A DNA stretch of 64,000 bases from contig NZ_CP014136.1 in NCBI RefSeq assembly GCF_002291425.1, positions 2,790,001-2,854,000 of the forward strand, written 5' to 3'. The stretch's first letter is position 1. Every line of letters starts with the position of its first letter. Shown piece by piece: positions 39,797 through 49,093 of this stretch. The position numbers and the translations under genes are program-made. The notes below the pieces were generated by a model. It saw only the letters and a list, made by a program, of their open reading frames with translations. It had not been told where the DNA came from and searched no databases. The stretch comes from Gibbsiella quercinecans (GTDB lineage Bacteria > Pseudomonadota > Gammaproteobacteria > Enterobacterales > Enterobacteriaceae).

Positions 39797-40204
39797 TTAA
39801 TCCGACTCGCCGAATTTAAACTTAATCAGATCGCGGCGCTCTTTTTTATCCGGCCGCCGGTCGGGGTGCGGCATGGTTAGCGCATTCATTTTGCGCGCGA
39901 GCGCCATTTTTTCACGGTTGGCGATGCTGGCTGCCGTTTCCTGGTACATCTGCTGTGCTTCGTTGGCACCGCGCCGCTGGCCACTGACGGCCAGCACGAT
40001 CACCGTGCGTTCTTCATTGCCCTGGCGCAGTTTGATCTCGGCATTGGGCTCAACGGTTTTGCTCGGCTTGCCGCGCTGCCCGTTGTAATGCACTTTGCCG
40101 CCGTCGATCATGTCGCGCGCCAGCGCGCGGGTTTTATAAAAACGGGCTGCCCACAGCCATTTGTCCAACCGGACTGCGTCATCCGCGGTAGTTTTTGTTT
40201 TCAT
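39797..40204 (-). CDS. hslR: Heat-shock ribosome-associated protein Hsp15
   Basis: A 135-residue S4-fold RNA-binding protein (E. coli 133). The S4/alpha-L motif is VRLDKWLWAARFYKTRALARDMIDGGKVHYNG in consecutive short blocks, with a basic C-terminal tail (PDKKERRDLIKFKFGESD). It binds free 50S subunits carrying a nascent chain and recycles them after stalled translation. Its start overlaps the yrfG stop by 4 bp and hslO follows, so the three are co-transcribed and heat-shock control is likely. Confidence 0.97.
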   Translation of the reverse strand: MKTKTTADDAVRLDKWLWAARFYKTRALARDMIDGGKVHYNGQRGKPSKTVEPNAEIKLRQGNEERTVIVLAVSGQRRGANEAQQMYQETAASIANREKMALARKMNALTMPHPDRRPDKKERRDLIKFKFGESD

Positions 40205-40881
40205 CGGCCCTCCGTTTCCAGCGCCGGTATCAGCGTGCGGTAATCACGCATTGCCGGGTAGCGCTGAAAGGTTTTCTCCCCCGTACTGGAGTCTGGGTTT
40301 TGCACGCCCAGGCAGTAGCGGATGCCAAAAGCCCGTGCGGCGTCGAGAATAGGCTCCCCATCGTCAACAAACAGCGTGCGCTGAGGGTCAAAACCGGTGT
40401 GTTGCTGCACTGCCCGCCACAGACGCTGATCTTCTTTCGGATAACCAAATGTGTGGGTAGAAAGCAATAAATCAAGGTGCTGATCCAACCCGGTGTGCGT
40501 AATTTTCACCTGCAGGCTATGCGGGTGGGCATTGGTCAGCAGGATAGTGCGCCGGCCGCTGCGGCGCAGCGCCTGTAGGAACGGGCGGGTGTCTTCGCGC
40601 AACCGCGCAAGGCTGCCGGCTTCACTGGTCATGCGGTAGATATCCAACCCCAGCCGCTCGCTCCAGTAATCGAAACAGTACCAGTTCATGGTGTGCTGCA
40701 CCGCCAGATACTCGTCATGGATGATTTTGCAGGCCTTCTCGAACGGGATCGCCCGTTGTTGGCTCAGCGCCTGCGGTACCTGCTGCAGCCAGAAGTGGCT
40801 GTCGAAGGCCAGATCGAGCAGGGTGCCGTCCATATCCAGCAGGACTGTGTCAATGGTGCTCCAGTCAAATTCAGGGGACAT
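40201..40881 (-). CDS. yrfG: HAD-family GMP/IMP nucleotidase YrfG
   Basis: A 226-residue HAD phosphatase (E. coli YrfG 222), reported to act on GMP and IMP. Motif I is LLDMDGTLLDLAFD, motif II LLTNAHPHSL, the Lys region FGYPKEDQRLW and motif IV FVDDGEPILDAA; the E. coli HNTFGYPKEDQRLW block is kept. The start at 40881 (MSPEFDWSTIDT) is favoured by GGAG spacing and by family length; an upstream frame adds 20 residues. It is the first gene of the yrfG-hslR-hslO unit, 89 bp downstream of igaA. Confidence 0.95.
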   Translation of the reverse strand: MSPEFDWSTIDTVLLDMDGTLLDLAFDSHFWLQQVPQALSQQRAIPFEKACKIIHDEYLAVQHTMNWYCFDYWSERLGLDIYRMTSEAGSLARLREDTRPFLQALRRSGRRTILLTNAHPHSLQVKITHTGLDQHLDLLLSTHTFGYPKEDQRLWRAVQQHTGFDPQRTLFVDDGEPILDAARAFGIRYCLGVQNPDSSTGEKTFQRYPAMRDYRTLIPALETEGR

Positions 40882-40943
40882 GGCAACTCCGCAGGGCCAA
40901 TAGGCGAGGTAGATTCTTAGGGATGAGATATAGCCTAGCATAA

Positions 40944-40970
40944 GCGCCCGCCGCAGGGGAGGCGGGCCGC
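40944..40970 (-). terminator. Hairpin after igaA
   Basis: GCCCGCC / GGCGGGC, a perfect 7-bp stem with an 8-nt loop, sits directly after the igaA stop; the T-run on the minus strand is short, so it may only partly terminate before yrfG. Confidence 0.5.
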
Positions 40971-43100
40971 TTACCGGGCTGGCGTCGTGGGCACCAGCGG
41001 CTGGTTGAAGCAGTTATCGTAATAACGCTGGATATCGGCGATGCGGTGGCGGTTCATACGCCGGCGCTGCAGCAAGCGCCAGGCGTTGTAACCGGCGATC
41101 ACCACTACCGACAGCAGCAGCAGGCTGGTGCCGAGATAGCGCCACAGCGTAATCATGTCGGGCTCGCTGTGCAGTGCAATATGGCGCGTGCCATTGGCAT
41201 CGACGCTGATATTGGTGATCACCCCCTGCGCTTGGAAAGGGGTATGCAGCAACATGCTCGCCAGGCGCTGCAATTCGTTCCACTGGTCGAGCGCGTTATA
41301 TTCGTTCAACGGCACGGGCGGCGTGGGGTGATTCACCAACTGCTTGCCTTCGTCGCTGGTGATCAGGAAGCCGCCCGGCGGCGGGCTGTTGAGCGCGGCG
41401 GCAGCCTGGCGGGTTTCATGGTAAATAAACGAGGCCGCCGCCGCCTTGGCCAGGCTTTCCAGCGATTCCGCGCTGACCGGGCGCAGCAGCACGTTAACCC
41501 CTTGCAGGCTGCCGGAGTTGGCGCGTTTTACCAGGCTGTCCCAGTTTTTGGCATTGCCCAAATTGATCAGCGCGTTTTTAAGCCGGATGCAGTCGTTTTC
41601 TCCGCTGCACAGATCCTGCGTTTTCAGCACGATATCGGAGAAATCATCCAGCAGGAACATACCGGATTTTTCAATGGCGCTGGCCAACTGCGGGTTGAGC
41701 TTTTGTTCTGCCCCTGAAGGGTGCAACTGGGTATTGACCGTCGCCAACAGTGCGGCGGCTTTGTCGATCACCTCAGATTCCGGCTGCGGCAGTGGATCGG
41801 CGTTATTCCAGTAAATGCCCGAACAGTCGAAGGGCATAAAGTTGGCGTTGCCTTCTCTGCCCGCCTGCGGCGGCACATAGCACATGCCGCTGCCCTGAAT
41901 CTTCAGCGTATCGCCGATGTGCAGCGGCGTGGCTTCCAGCATCTGTACGGTGGAAGCCTCCACCTTTTGCGCGCCCTGCAGCCAGGCCATGCTGAGCTTC
42001 AGTGGCAGGCTGAGCGGGATATAAGTCAGCAGCAGCAGCAGGATCAGCGCCGAGCTGGCCGTCAGCACCGCGTTGCGCCCCCATTGTTGCAGAGGGAAGT
42101 TTTTCACCTCGTCGTGCAGGGAAAGATAACGCCCCTGGCGCACAACTTGGCGGTTAAGGTAAATATCCACGTCGGTGGTATGGCCCAGATCGCGGTTCAC
42201 ATACTGTTGCCAGTGCGGCGGATAGATCAGATCGATAATGCCGAGCGAGATATTGCTGAGCTGCCCCTGATTCGGTTCGCCAAACAGCCCCCAGCGTTTT
42301 GGCGTGCCGCGCAGGCTGTGGATCTCTTTCAGCTCATTTTCCGTTGGCCGCCGGAACAGGTTCCAGCCTCCCCAGATGATCATCAACACCGCGACGAAAA
42401 TCATCCACGGGATCACCAGCACTGGGCTTATCAGGCTGAAAAACAGCAGCAGCAAAGCGGCAGAGATAATACCCGCTTCCTTGATGCCGTTCGGGCGGTT
42501 GAGCTGGTGTTCTTCCGGTGTTTCCTTGCGGATGTTCACCAGCTCGACGTGTTCGCTTTCTTCTTTACGGATCGACGCGTTACGGGCAGGCTTGGCGGCC
42601 AACACCGGCGCCGGCGGGCGATCGTGAATATGGTCAAGCAGCGAGTGGCCGTTGAGCGAGATCACCAGCGGCAGCGTCTGGGTTTTGATCACTTCGACAT
42701 GGTTGTCTGCGCTGATGTAGGGTTCCCAGAACGGCGGCAGGTGCACCTCTTCCGTATCAAGGTAATAACGCCACTTATTGGGCTCGTCGCTGGCCAGCCC
42801 ATAGCGGGTGATGGCATGCGTAACGGGATAGACGTTTTCACTCTGCGGCGTTAGCGCCAGCTTAGCGGCGGGTAACCCCAGGGCGCCGGGCAACAGATTA
42901 TTGCCGCCCAAGCGGTTCTGCAGATTAAGGTAATGCTCAACGGCGGCCCGCTCGTCGGCGGTCATTTTGCGGTGAGTGGGTTTGATAAACGGCAAGGCGT
43001 GCGCAAGAAGCGGCTGGCTGCGGGCCTTGTACCAGTAGTACAGCCCGGTGGCAATTAGGCAGACAAGCACTACGGCCAATATCAACACTATTGTGCTCAT
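40971..43100 (-). CDS. igaA: Rcs-system repressor, intracellular growth attenuator IgaA (YrfF)
   Basis: A 709-residue inner-membrane protein (E. coli 711) that holds the Rcs phosphorelay off. It has a membrane segment at 2-22, a cytoplasmic part, a pair at about 208-249, a second cytoplasmic part, a segment at about 345-366, a large periplasmic domain (about 370-645) with the Cys residues of SGMCYVPP, FDCSGIYW and LCSGENDC, and a last segment near 650-672. The periplasmic part is where RcsF acts. The start at 43100 (MSTIVLILAVVL) is chosen over a 17-codon extension by homology and GGGGA. It is usually essential when Rcs is intact. Confidence 0.96.
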   Translation of the reverse strand: MSTIVLILAVVLVCLIATGLYYWYKARSQPLLAHALPFIKPTHRKMTADERAAVEHYLNLQNRLGGNNLLPGALGLPAAKLALTPQSENVYPVTHAITRYGLASDEPNKWRYYLDTEEVHLPPFWEPYISADNHVEVIKTQTLPLVISLNGHSLLDHIHDRPPAPVLAAKPARNASIRKEESEHVELVNIRKETPEEHQLNRPNGIKEAGIISAALLLLFFSLISPVLVIPWMIFVAVLMIIWGGWNLFRRPTENELKEIHSLRGTPKRWGLFGEPNQGQLSNISLGIIDLIYPPHWQQYVNRDLGHTTDVDIYLNRQVVRQGRYLSLHDEVKNFPLQQWGRNAVLTASSALILLLLLTYIPLSLPLKLSMAWLQGAQKVEASTVQMLEATPLHIGDTLKIQGSGMCYVPPQAGREGNANFMPFDCSGIYWNNADPLPQPESEVIDKAAALLATVNTQLHPSGAEQKLNPQLASAIEKSGMFLLDDFSDIVLKTQDLCSGENDCIRLKNALINLGNAKNWDSLVKRANSGSLQGVNVLLRPVSAESLESLAKAAAASFIYHETRQAAAALNSPPPGGFLITSDEGKQLVNHPTPPVPLNEYNALDQWNELQRLASMLLHTPFQAQGVITNISVDANGTRHIALHSEPDMITLWRYLGTSLLLLSVVVIAGYNAWRLLQRRRMNRHRIADIQRYYDNCFNQPLVPTTPAR

Positions 43101-43564
43101 GCTATCCCCATCTTGCGCCGTGAACCCCACTAACCTTATATGAAAGGTCACATATTATACGGACTAAACTGCCAGCAGGCATCCAGAAGAATAACAGAAG
43201 GAGGAAAACATTAACTGAGTCTCAGTTTTAGTCGGAAACATCCTCTGTTCTTAGGCACCGTACTCAGTGATGATAATAATCGGCCATCTTGGCTGATATC
43301 GGTATAATCCTATTCTCACCGATGATATTTGCTGATTGTGGCCGGAAAAGCCGCAGGCACTGGCTCCGCCTGTTAAAAAAAAGTAAATTACTGGCTGTGC
43401 TCGTTGCAGTTAAGGTTCTCATTAACGCACAATGTGATCAAGATCGAATTTGGCTGGCGTTTTAGTATGTTGGCAACCCTGCATTACGCCAATCATAACT
43501 CTGGTTATCCATGTTATTGCGGCGGTTTGTGCCGTAGTAGGTGGGTGATCTCTTTGAGGCAATC
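43101..43564. promoter_or_regulatory. igaA-nudE intergenic region
   Basis: 464 bp between divergent genes. No convincing gene or clear operator is visible; a 64-codon frame across the nudE start is rejected as a shadow. Confidence 0.45.
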
Positions 43565-44119
43565 ATGGACAAACACCTGCAAAAACCAAAAATCCTAAAG
43601 GTAGAAACGGTTGCGCGTTCGCGTTTATTCAACGTTGAGTCGGTCGATCTGGAGTTCAGCAATGGTGTTCGCCGGGTGTATGAGCGCATGCGGCCTTCAG
43701 AACGCGAGGCCGTGATGATTGTGCCGGTTATCGGCGACGATTTGCTGCTGATCTGGGAATATGCGGTCGGCACCGAGTCTTATGAGCTGGGGTTCCCCAA
43801 GGGGCTGATCGATCCCGGTGAAGGGGTGCTGGAAGCTGCCAACCGTGAGTTGATGGAGGAGGTGGGTTTTGGCGCGAAGCGCTTTGACTTCCTGAGTAAA
43901 CTGACCATGGCGCCGTCATATTTCTCGAGCAAGATGAATATCGTGCTGGCGCACGATCTCTATCCGCAAAGCCTGGAAGGCGATGAGCCGGAACCGTTGC
44001 CGCAAGTGCGCTGGCCGATCGCCAACATGATGGCGCTGCTGGCTGAGCCGGATTTCCGCGAGGCGCGTAACGTCAGCGCGCTGTTCCTGACGGAAGCCTT
44101 CCTGCGCGGCGCGCGCTGA
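43565..44119 (+). CDS. nudE: ADP compounds hydrolase NudE
   Basis: A 184-residue Nudix hydrolase (E. coli 186) acting on ADP-ribose, NADH and diadenosine compounds. The Nudix box is complete: GLIDPGEGVLEAANRELMEE continuing into VGF (G-x5-E-x7-R-E-x2-E-E-x-G). The motif LPQVRWPIANMM after it fits NudE. The start at 43565 (MDKHLQKPKIL) was chosen because GAGG precedes it and it matches E. coli; an upstream ATG adds eight residues. It is divergent from igaA and convergent with mrcA, with a strong shared terminator. Confidence 0.96.
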   Translation: MDKHLQKPKILKVETVARSRLFNVESVDLEFSNGVRRVYERMRPSEREAVMIVPVIGDDLLLIWEYAVGTESYELGFPKGLIDPGEGVLEAANRELMEEVGFGAKRFDFLSKLTMAPSYFSSKMNIVLAHDLYPQSLEGDEPEPLPQVRWPIANMMALLAEPDFREARNVSALFLTEAFLRGAR

Positions 44120-44145
44120 TCGTCCGCATGGCGTACCGCCAATAA

Positions 44146-44171
44146 AAAAGGGCCAGCTTGCTGGCCCTTTT
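44146..44171. terminator. Bidirectional terminator nudE / mrcA
   Basis: AAAAGGGCCAGC / GCTGGCCCTTTT stem, loop GCTTGC at its tip, with A- and T-runs on either side; it works for both convergent genes. Confidence 0.9.
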
Positions 44172-44186
44172 GCACATTATTGCCTG

Positions 44187-46742
44187 TTAGAACAGCTCAT
44201 GGCTTTCGCCGCCGGGATCGGTCAGCGTGGTGCCGGCATCGTGCGTCGGGTACTCCGTTGGCTGGGTGCCTTCGATAAAGTACTCGGAACGGCTGCCGCC
44301 GCCGCCGTTAGAGAGTTTGCCGCTGCTCTTGTCGATGGTGACGCTGATAATGCCTGGCGGCGGCGTAACTTTCTGCTCCGGAATGCCTTCCAGCGCGACT
44401 TTCATAAAGTCATCCCATGCCGGCTGGGCGCTTTTCGCCCCGCCTTCACCGCCGGCGATCTGATCTTCAATCGCGCCGGACGATGACGAACGGCCCAGGT
44501 TACGCCGGTGATCGTCAAAACCAATCCATACAGAAGTGGCCGTTTCGGGGCCATAGCCAGAGAACCAGGCGTCTTTGGAACTGTTGGTGGTGCCGGTCTT
44601 GCCGCCGATATCATGGCGCTTCAGATCGCGCCCAGCACGCCAGCCCGTCCCCATCCAACCCGGCTCGCCGAAGACGTTGCTGTTCAGCGCATCGTGCATC
44701 AGGAATGCCAGCGGGGTGCTGATCACGTGCGGCGCGTACTGCTGATCGCCATCCTGCTGCAGTTGCGCCGGGGTAACCTGTTCAAGCTGCGGCATGGGCA
44801 CGCTGTTGTTGCTCTCTTGCGAGACCGCCACGTTTTCCACGTTGTCGTCGGACAGCACCGCAGAGCGGTGGGTATCGCCGTAAATCACCGGCAGGTTGCA
44901 ACTTTCACAGACAATTTTGGGCTTGGCTTCAAACACCGCATTGCCGCTTTCGTCTTCAATCCGGGTGATAAAGTAAGGATCAACCAGGTAGCCGCCGTTG
45001 GCGAACACGGCATAACCGCGCACCACTTGTAGCGGGGTGAAGGAGGCCGAGCCCAACGCCAGCGATTCGGAGTGCACGATATTCTGCGCCGGGAAACCAA
45101 AGCGCTGCAGGTATTCCGCCGCATAATCGATGCCCATGGCGCGCATGGCGCGGACCATCATCACGTTTTTGGATTGCCCCAGGCCCTGGCGCAGGCGCAG
45201 CGGGCCGTCGTAGGTCGGCGGTGAGTTTTTCGGCCGCCAGTCGGTGCCGGCGCCGGCATCCCAACGGGTGATCGGCAGATCGTTCAGGATAGAGGCCAGG
45301 GTCAGCCCTTTATCCATTGCCGCGGTGTACAGGAACGGCTTGATATTGGAGCCCACCTGGCGCAGCGCCTGGGTCACGCGGTTGAACTTGCTCTGGTTGA
45401 AATCAAAACCGCCCACCAGCGCTTTAATGGCGCCGTCGTTCGGGTTGATAGACACCAGCGCTGAGTTGACGTCCGGCACTTGTGCCAGCCACCAGTCTTC
45501 GTTCACTTTGCGCACCCACACTTGCTGGCCGGCCTGTACCACATCGGTCACCCGTTTTGGCGTCGGGCCTTGCAGATTGTCGGATTTGTACGGCCGTGCC
45601 CAGCGCATACCGGCCATCGGCAAGGCGACGCTGCTGCCGTCGGCCAGCATGGCGGTGGCCTGTTCGGCATTGGCATCGGTGATCACCGCGGGCGCCAGTG
45701 GGCCATAGTTAGGCAGATTCTTTAATGAATCAACAATCTGCTTCTGGTTCCAGGCCGCTTCACCCACCTTCCACAGCACGTTGGACGGGCCGCGGTAGCC
45801 GTGGCGCATATCGTAGTTCAATACGTTATTGCGCACCGATTCTTGCGCCGCCAACTGCAACTTTTTGGTGATGGTGGTGTGAACCTTGTACCCATCGGTA
45901 TAGGCGTTTTCACCATAGCGCTTGATCATCTCCTGGCGCACCATTTCGGCAAGATATGGCGCAGAGAAGCTGATTTCCGGGGCGTGGTAGTTGGCGACCA
46001 GCGGCTCGCTGCGCGCCTGATCGAACTGCGCCTGAGTGATGTAGTGCTCGTCCAGCATGCGCGAGAGCACCACATTACGCCGGGCCACGGCGCGATCGTG
46101 GGAGTAGAGCGGGTTATACAGCGACGGGGCTTTTGGCAGGCCGGCAATGGTCGCCATTTCGCTCAGCGTTAACTGGCTGACGTCTTTGCCGAAGTAGACC
46201 TGTGCCGCAGCGCCAACGCCATAGGCGCGGTAACCGAGATAAATCTTGTTGAGATACAGTTCCAGAATTTCATCTTTGGACAGCATCTGTTCGATGCGCA
46301 CAGCCAGGAAGGCTTCCTTGATTTTACGCATCAGCGTGCGTTCCGGGCTGAGGAAGAAGTTTCTCGCCAACTGTTGGGTTATGGTGCTCGCCCCTTGCGA
46401 TGCGTGGCCAGAGACCAACGCGATCGAAGCCGCACGGAAAATACCCACCGGATCGACACCGTGGTGTTCATAGAAACGGCTGTCTTCGGTGGCGATGAAT
46501 GCGTGCACCATCACCGGCGGAACTTGCGCTAACTGTAGAGGAATACGGCGTTTTTCACCATATTGGGCGATCAGTTCGCCATCGGCGCTGTAAACCTGCA
46601 TCGGGATTTGCAGCCGCACATCTTTCAGCGTTGCGACGTCGGGCAGCTGTGGCTCGACATATTTGTACAAGCCAAAAATCGAGGCTGCTCCCAGCACGAT
46701 GCAACACACTGCAAGGATTAAAAAATACTTTACGAACTTCAC
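44187..46742 (-). CDS. mrcA: Penicillin-binding protein 1A
   Basis: An 851-residue bifunctional peptidoglycan synthase (E. coli 850). It has an N-terminal membrane anchor (about 5-26), a glycosyltransferase domain with catalytic Glu86 (ATEDSRFYEHHG) and QGASTITQQLARN, an OB-fold domain, and a transpeptidase domain with nucleophile Ser465 (GSNIKPF), an SxN-type motif (SKN in GLGQSKNVMM) and KTGTT. It makes glycan strands and cross-links them in the periplasm, assisted by LpoA. The hof genes are divergent from it across about 120 bp, as in E. coli. Confidence 0.98.
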   Translation of the reverse strand: MKFVKYFLILAVCCIVLGAASIFGLYKYVEPQLPDVATLKDVRLQIPMQVYSADGELIAQYGEKRRIPLQLAQVPPVMVHAFIATEDSRFYEHHGVDPVGIFRAASIALVSGHASQGASTITQQLARNFFLSPERTLMRKIKEAFLAVRIEQMLSKDEILELYLNKIYLGYRAYGVGAAAQVYFGKDVSQLTLSEMATIAGLPKAPSLYNPLYSHDRAVARRNVVLSRMLDEHYITQAQFDQARSEPLVANYHAPEISFSAPYLAEMVRQEMIKRYGENAYTDGYKVHTTITKKLQLAAQESVRNNVLNYDMRHGYRGPSNVLWKVGEAAWNQKQIVDSLKNLPNYGPLAPAVITDANAEQATAMLADGSSVALPMAGMRWARPYKSDNLQGPTPKRVTDVVQAGQQVWVRKVNEDWWLAQVPDVNSALVSINPNDGAIKALVGGFDFNQSKFNRVTQALRQVGSNIKPFLYTAAMDKGLTLASILNDLPITRWDAGAGTDWRPKNSPPTYDGPLRLRQGLGQSKNVMMVRAMRAMGIDYAAEYLQRFGFPAQNIVHSESLALGSASFTPLQVVRGYAVFANGGYLVDPYFITRIEDESGNAVFEAKPKIVCESCNLPVIYGDTHRSAVLSDDNVENVAVSQESNNSVPMPQLEQVTPAQLQQDGDQQYAPHVISTPLAFLMHDALNSNVFGEPGWMGTGWRAGRDLKRHDIGGKTGTTNSSKDAWFSGYGPETATSVWIGFDDHRRNLGRSSSSGAIEDQIAGGEGGAKSAQPAWDDFMKVALEGIPEQKVTPPPGIISVTIDKSSGKLSNGGGGSRSEYFIEGTQPTEYPTHDAGTTLTDPGGESHELF

Positions 46743-46861
46743 CTTAAATTTCCCATTTCATGTCATTTGGGCAGTTTATAAACAACCGCGCAGTAGTATA
46801 AAGGCAAGCCTGCGACATGGATATGTTCTTTTATCATCTTGGCTACATGGAGGGCGGCGAA

Positions 46862-47707
46862 ATGCGGTTGTCTCAAGTATGGCAGGTGGGGCTGGATATA
46901 CAGCAAAACAGCGTGTGCGCCCTGGCGGCTTTGCGGCGGCGCGGTGGTTGGCAACTGCGCCACTGGTGGCAGCAACCGTTACCGCAGCCGGTGTTGCGCG
47001 ATGGTTATCTCGACCATCCGCAGGTGCTTATCGCGGCGCTTCGGCAATGGCGGGTGCGGTTGCCAAAACATATTTCGTTACGCATTGCTTTGCCTGCCCA
47101 GCGCATTTTGCAGCAAGCCATGCCGGTGCCGGATGCGCGTCTGCGTGAGCCAATGCGCCATGACTATATTACCGCGCAAGGGGGCAAGCGTTTTCCGCTC
47201 GATCGCGAAATGCTCGCCCTGGATTATCGCCCGGCGGCGGCCCAGGCAACGTCACTCCTGCTGACGGCGGCACGCCAGCAGGAGTTGCAGCAGTGGTTGC
47301 ATTGCCTGCAGGCGGCGGGGCTGCACCCTGATGTGGTGGATATTACGCCCTGTGCGCTCGCCAGCGTGGCGGCCGCCTGCGGGCTGGCCCCGGAGGCAGG
47401 TCTGCTGCATCACCTGGAACAGGCGTGGTTATGGGTGGGGCCGCGCAGTGCACCTTTTACCTATGGCGTGCTGCGGGCCAGCGAGTGCCATCACGCGGAG
47501 CAGGCGTTGGCGGTGGTGCGTGAGCACTGCCCCGCGCTTGGGGAAAAAGAGGTGTATTACAGCAGTATGTTGGCGGAAGGTCTGCCCGAAGGGGCGGTGT
47601 CCTGGTCGCCTTTTACCGCCTTTGCGCAGCTGTCGCCGCCGCTGCCGGCCCTTACCGGCGCATTTGTGTTGGCCGCCGGGCTGGCGCTGCGCGAGGAGGA
47701 TAGCTGA
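46862..47707 (+). CDS. hofM: PilM-like DNA utilisation protein HofM
   Basis: A 281-residue actin-like PilM-family protein (E. coli HofM 259). The N-terminal WQVGLDIQQNSVCALAAL and the C-terminal LPALTGAFVLAAGLAL fit this family, which links cytoplasm to PilN in type IV pilus and competence systems. E. coli hofM (yrfD) is needed to use DNA as a carbon source. The start at 46862 (MRLSQVWQVGLDIQ) with GGAGGG upstream fits the family better than an ATG 15 codons earlier. It is the first of five overlapping genes. A TGCGA half-site at 46810 might belong to a Sxy-dependent CRP site, but the other half does not match. Confidence 0.88.
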   Translation: MRLSQVWQVGLDIQQNSVCALAALRRRGGWQLRHWWQQPLPQPVLRDGYLDHPQVLIAALRQWRVRLPKHISLRIALPAQRILQQAMPVPDARLREPMRHDYITAQGGKRFPLDREMLALDYRPAAAQATSLLLTAARQQELQQWLHCLQAAGLHPDVVDITPCALASVAAACGLAPEAGLLHHLEQAWLWVGPRSAPFTYGVLRASECHHAEQALAVVREHCPALGEKEVYYSSMLAEGLPEGAVSWSPFTAFAQLSPPLPALTGAFVLAAGLALREEDS

Positions 47708-48243
47708 TGTTTCGGGTGAACTTTCTGCCGTGGCGTGCGCGGGCGCAATGGCAGCGTTATCGTTTCTGGCGCGCGGTTTTTGCTGGCCAAGGGGTTTCGG
47801 CGCTGGTGGCCGGCATCGCATTATTTGCCTTTTTGCACCAGCAACAGGTGCAGCAGGGCAAGGCGCTGGCACTGTTGGCGCAGCATAAAAGCGAACTGGT
47901 GCAGCGCTATCAACAGGTTCAACAGGCTATGTCGCGCTTAGCGCAGCAGGCTGCTCGCGCGGCGCAGTTGGCGCGCAATGGCGAACAAAACCGGCGCTAT
48001 CTGCAACTGCTGCAGCATTGTTCCACGCTGGCGCCCACACCGTTATGGCTGGTGGCGCTGGAAGGGAGCCCCCAGGGGCTGGTGCTGCGTGGCATGAGCC
48101 ACCGCTATTTAGCCATTGCACAGTTTGGCCACAAATTAGCCGCTCTATCCTTGCTGCAACAGCAACGCCTGGAAGAGGTGGTGCAACGTGACGATGGGCC
48201 GCTGTCATTTACGCTGAAGGCGCAATGGAGCGGGAATGGATAA
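47707..48243 (+). CDS. hofN: PilN-like DNA utilisation protein HofN
   Basis: A 178-residue bitopic membrane protein of the PilN type. The start is MFRVNFLPWRARAQWQR, with the N-F-L-P-W/P motif by which PilN docks into PilM. Membrane segment about 25-44 (GVSALVAGIALFAFL), then a coiled-coil-prone region rich in Gln (about 45-95) and a small periplasmic domain. The start codon overlaps the hofM stop by one base. It is expected to join HofM with HofO in the inner-membrane platform. Confidence 0.88.
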   Translation: MFRVNFLPWRARAQWQRYRFWRAVFAGQGVSALVAGIALFAFLHQQQVQQGKALALLAQHKSELVQRYQQVQQAMSRLAQQAARAAQLARNGEQNRRYLQLLQHCSTLAPTPLWLVALEGSPQGLVLRGMSHRYLAIAQFGHKLAALSLLQQQRLEEVVQRDDGPLSFTLKAQWSGNG

Positions 48244-48733
48244 GCCTTTACCCCTTTGGCTGCATTCCTGGTTGGCGCGGTCTGGGTGGCAGTGGCTGAT
48301 TGTGCAATGGGGGCTGCTTGGCCTCTGCCTGTTGCCGGGCGCATTGATGCTGCGCAATGAATGGCTGGCGTGCCGCGAACAGCAGGCGCAGCAGCGGCAA
48401 CTGGCTACGCAGCTTAGCGAATTGCGCCAGCAATTGGCGCCGTTGCCCACGTTGGCCGAGCTGGAAGCCCGCTTGCAATCATCGGCGGAACAGGGCGCGC
48501 CTGCCGATGTGGGCGAGTTGTTGCAAGACGCAGGCGGCACCCTGCAACGCTGGCAGCGGGGGGAGCCGGGCCGGCAACGTCTGCATTTGTTGATCGATTA
48601 TTCCGGCTTGTTGCAACTGCTGGAAAACATCCCGGTGCAGTGGGGGATTGGCCAATTAACCATACAGGCGCATGGCGATGAACTGGCGGTACAGATGCTG
48701 CTGCAGGAAAACCTCGGGGAGCCGCATGATTAA
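48236..48733 (+). CDS. hofO: PilO-like DNA utilisation protein HofO
   Basis: A 165-residue bitopic inner-membrane protein. A membrane segment (about 19-38, WLIVQWGLLGLCLLPGA) is followed by a Gln/Leu-rich coiled coil (about 45-85) and a periplasmic ferredoxin-like domain, the layout of PilO. Sequence identity to E. coli HofO is expected to be low; order in the operon is the main support. Overlaps hofN by 8 bp and hofP by 8 bp. Confidence 0.82.
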   Translation: MDKPLPLWLHSWLARSGWQWLIVQWGLLGLCLLPGALMLRNEWLACREQQAQQRQLATQLSELRQQLAPLPTLAELEARLQSSAEQGAPADVGELLQDAGGTLQRWQRGEPGRQRLHLLIDYSGLLQLLENIPVQWGIGQLTIQAHGDELAVQMLLQENLGEPHD

Positions 48734-49076
48734 TCGCCTTGGGTTAGGGTTGCTGATGGCGCTCTGGGCATGGCCTGCGGTTGCCGCAAATGTGCGCAAC
48801 CCGTTCCAACCGCCGCCGGTGGCAGTGTGTGAGCAAACCGGTAGCGCCCTGCAAGGTTGGCAATTAAAAGGGATTATCGGCAATGATGCCGCGCGCCATG
48901 CCTGGCTCGTGGCGCCCGATATGGGCTGGATCCGCCTGGTGCCGGCACAAATGCTGTTAGCCGGTCGCTGGCAGGTGCAGGCGATCGAACGGCGCCAGAT
49001 CGCGCTGGGCCCTGCTACGGTAGAGGCCGCCTGCGCGCCTGCACCTGCCGGCGTGGTTTTGGCGCTGGGCAAATAA
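48726..49076 (+). CDS. hofP: PilP-like DNA utilisation protein HofP
   Basis: A 116-residue exported protein. A signal sequence (MINRLGLGLLMALWAWPAVAA) precedes NVRNPFQPP, a PilP-type motif, and a short beta-rich domain including GWQLKGIIG and GWIRLVPAQMLLAG. PilP-like proteins couple the inner-membrane PilNO pair to the secretin. The start at 48726 was preferred to one 18 codons upstream because it begins the signal peptide. hofQ follows after 17 bp. Confidence 0.83.
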   Translation: MINRLGLGLLMALWAWPAVAANVRNPFQPPPVAVCEQTGSALQGWQLKGIIGNDAARHAWLVAPDMGWIRLVPAQMLLAGRWQVQAIERRQIALGPATVEAACAPAPAGVVLALGK

Positions 49077-49093
49077 TAAGGAAAGAAACATCG

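Noticed and set aside
41721-42854. 377-codon open frame antisense to igaA
   Set aside because: It has no recognisable domain and igaA is well supported on the minus strand.
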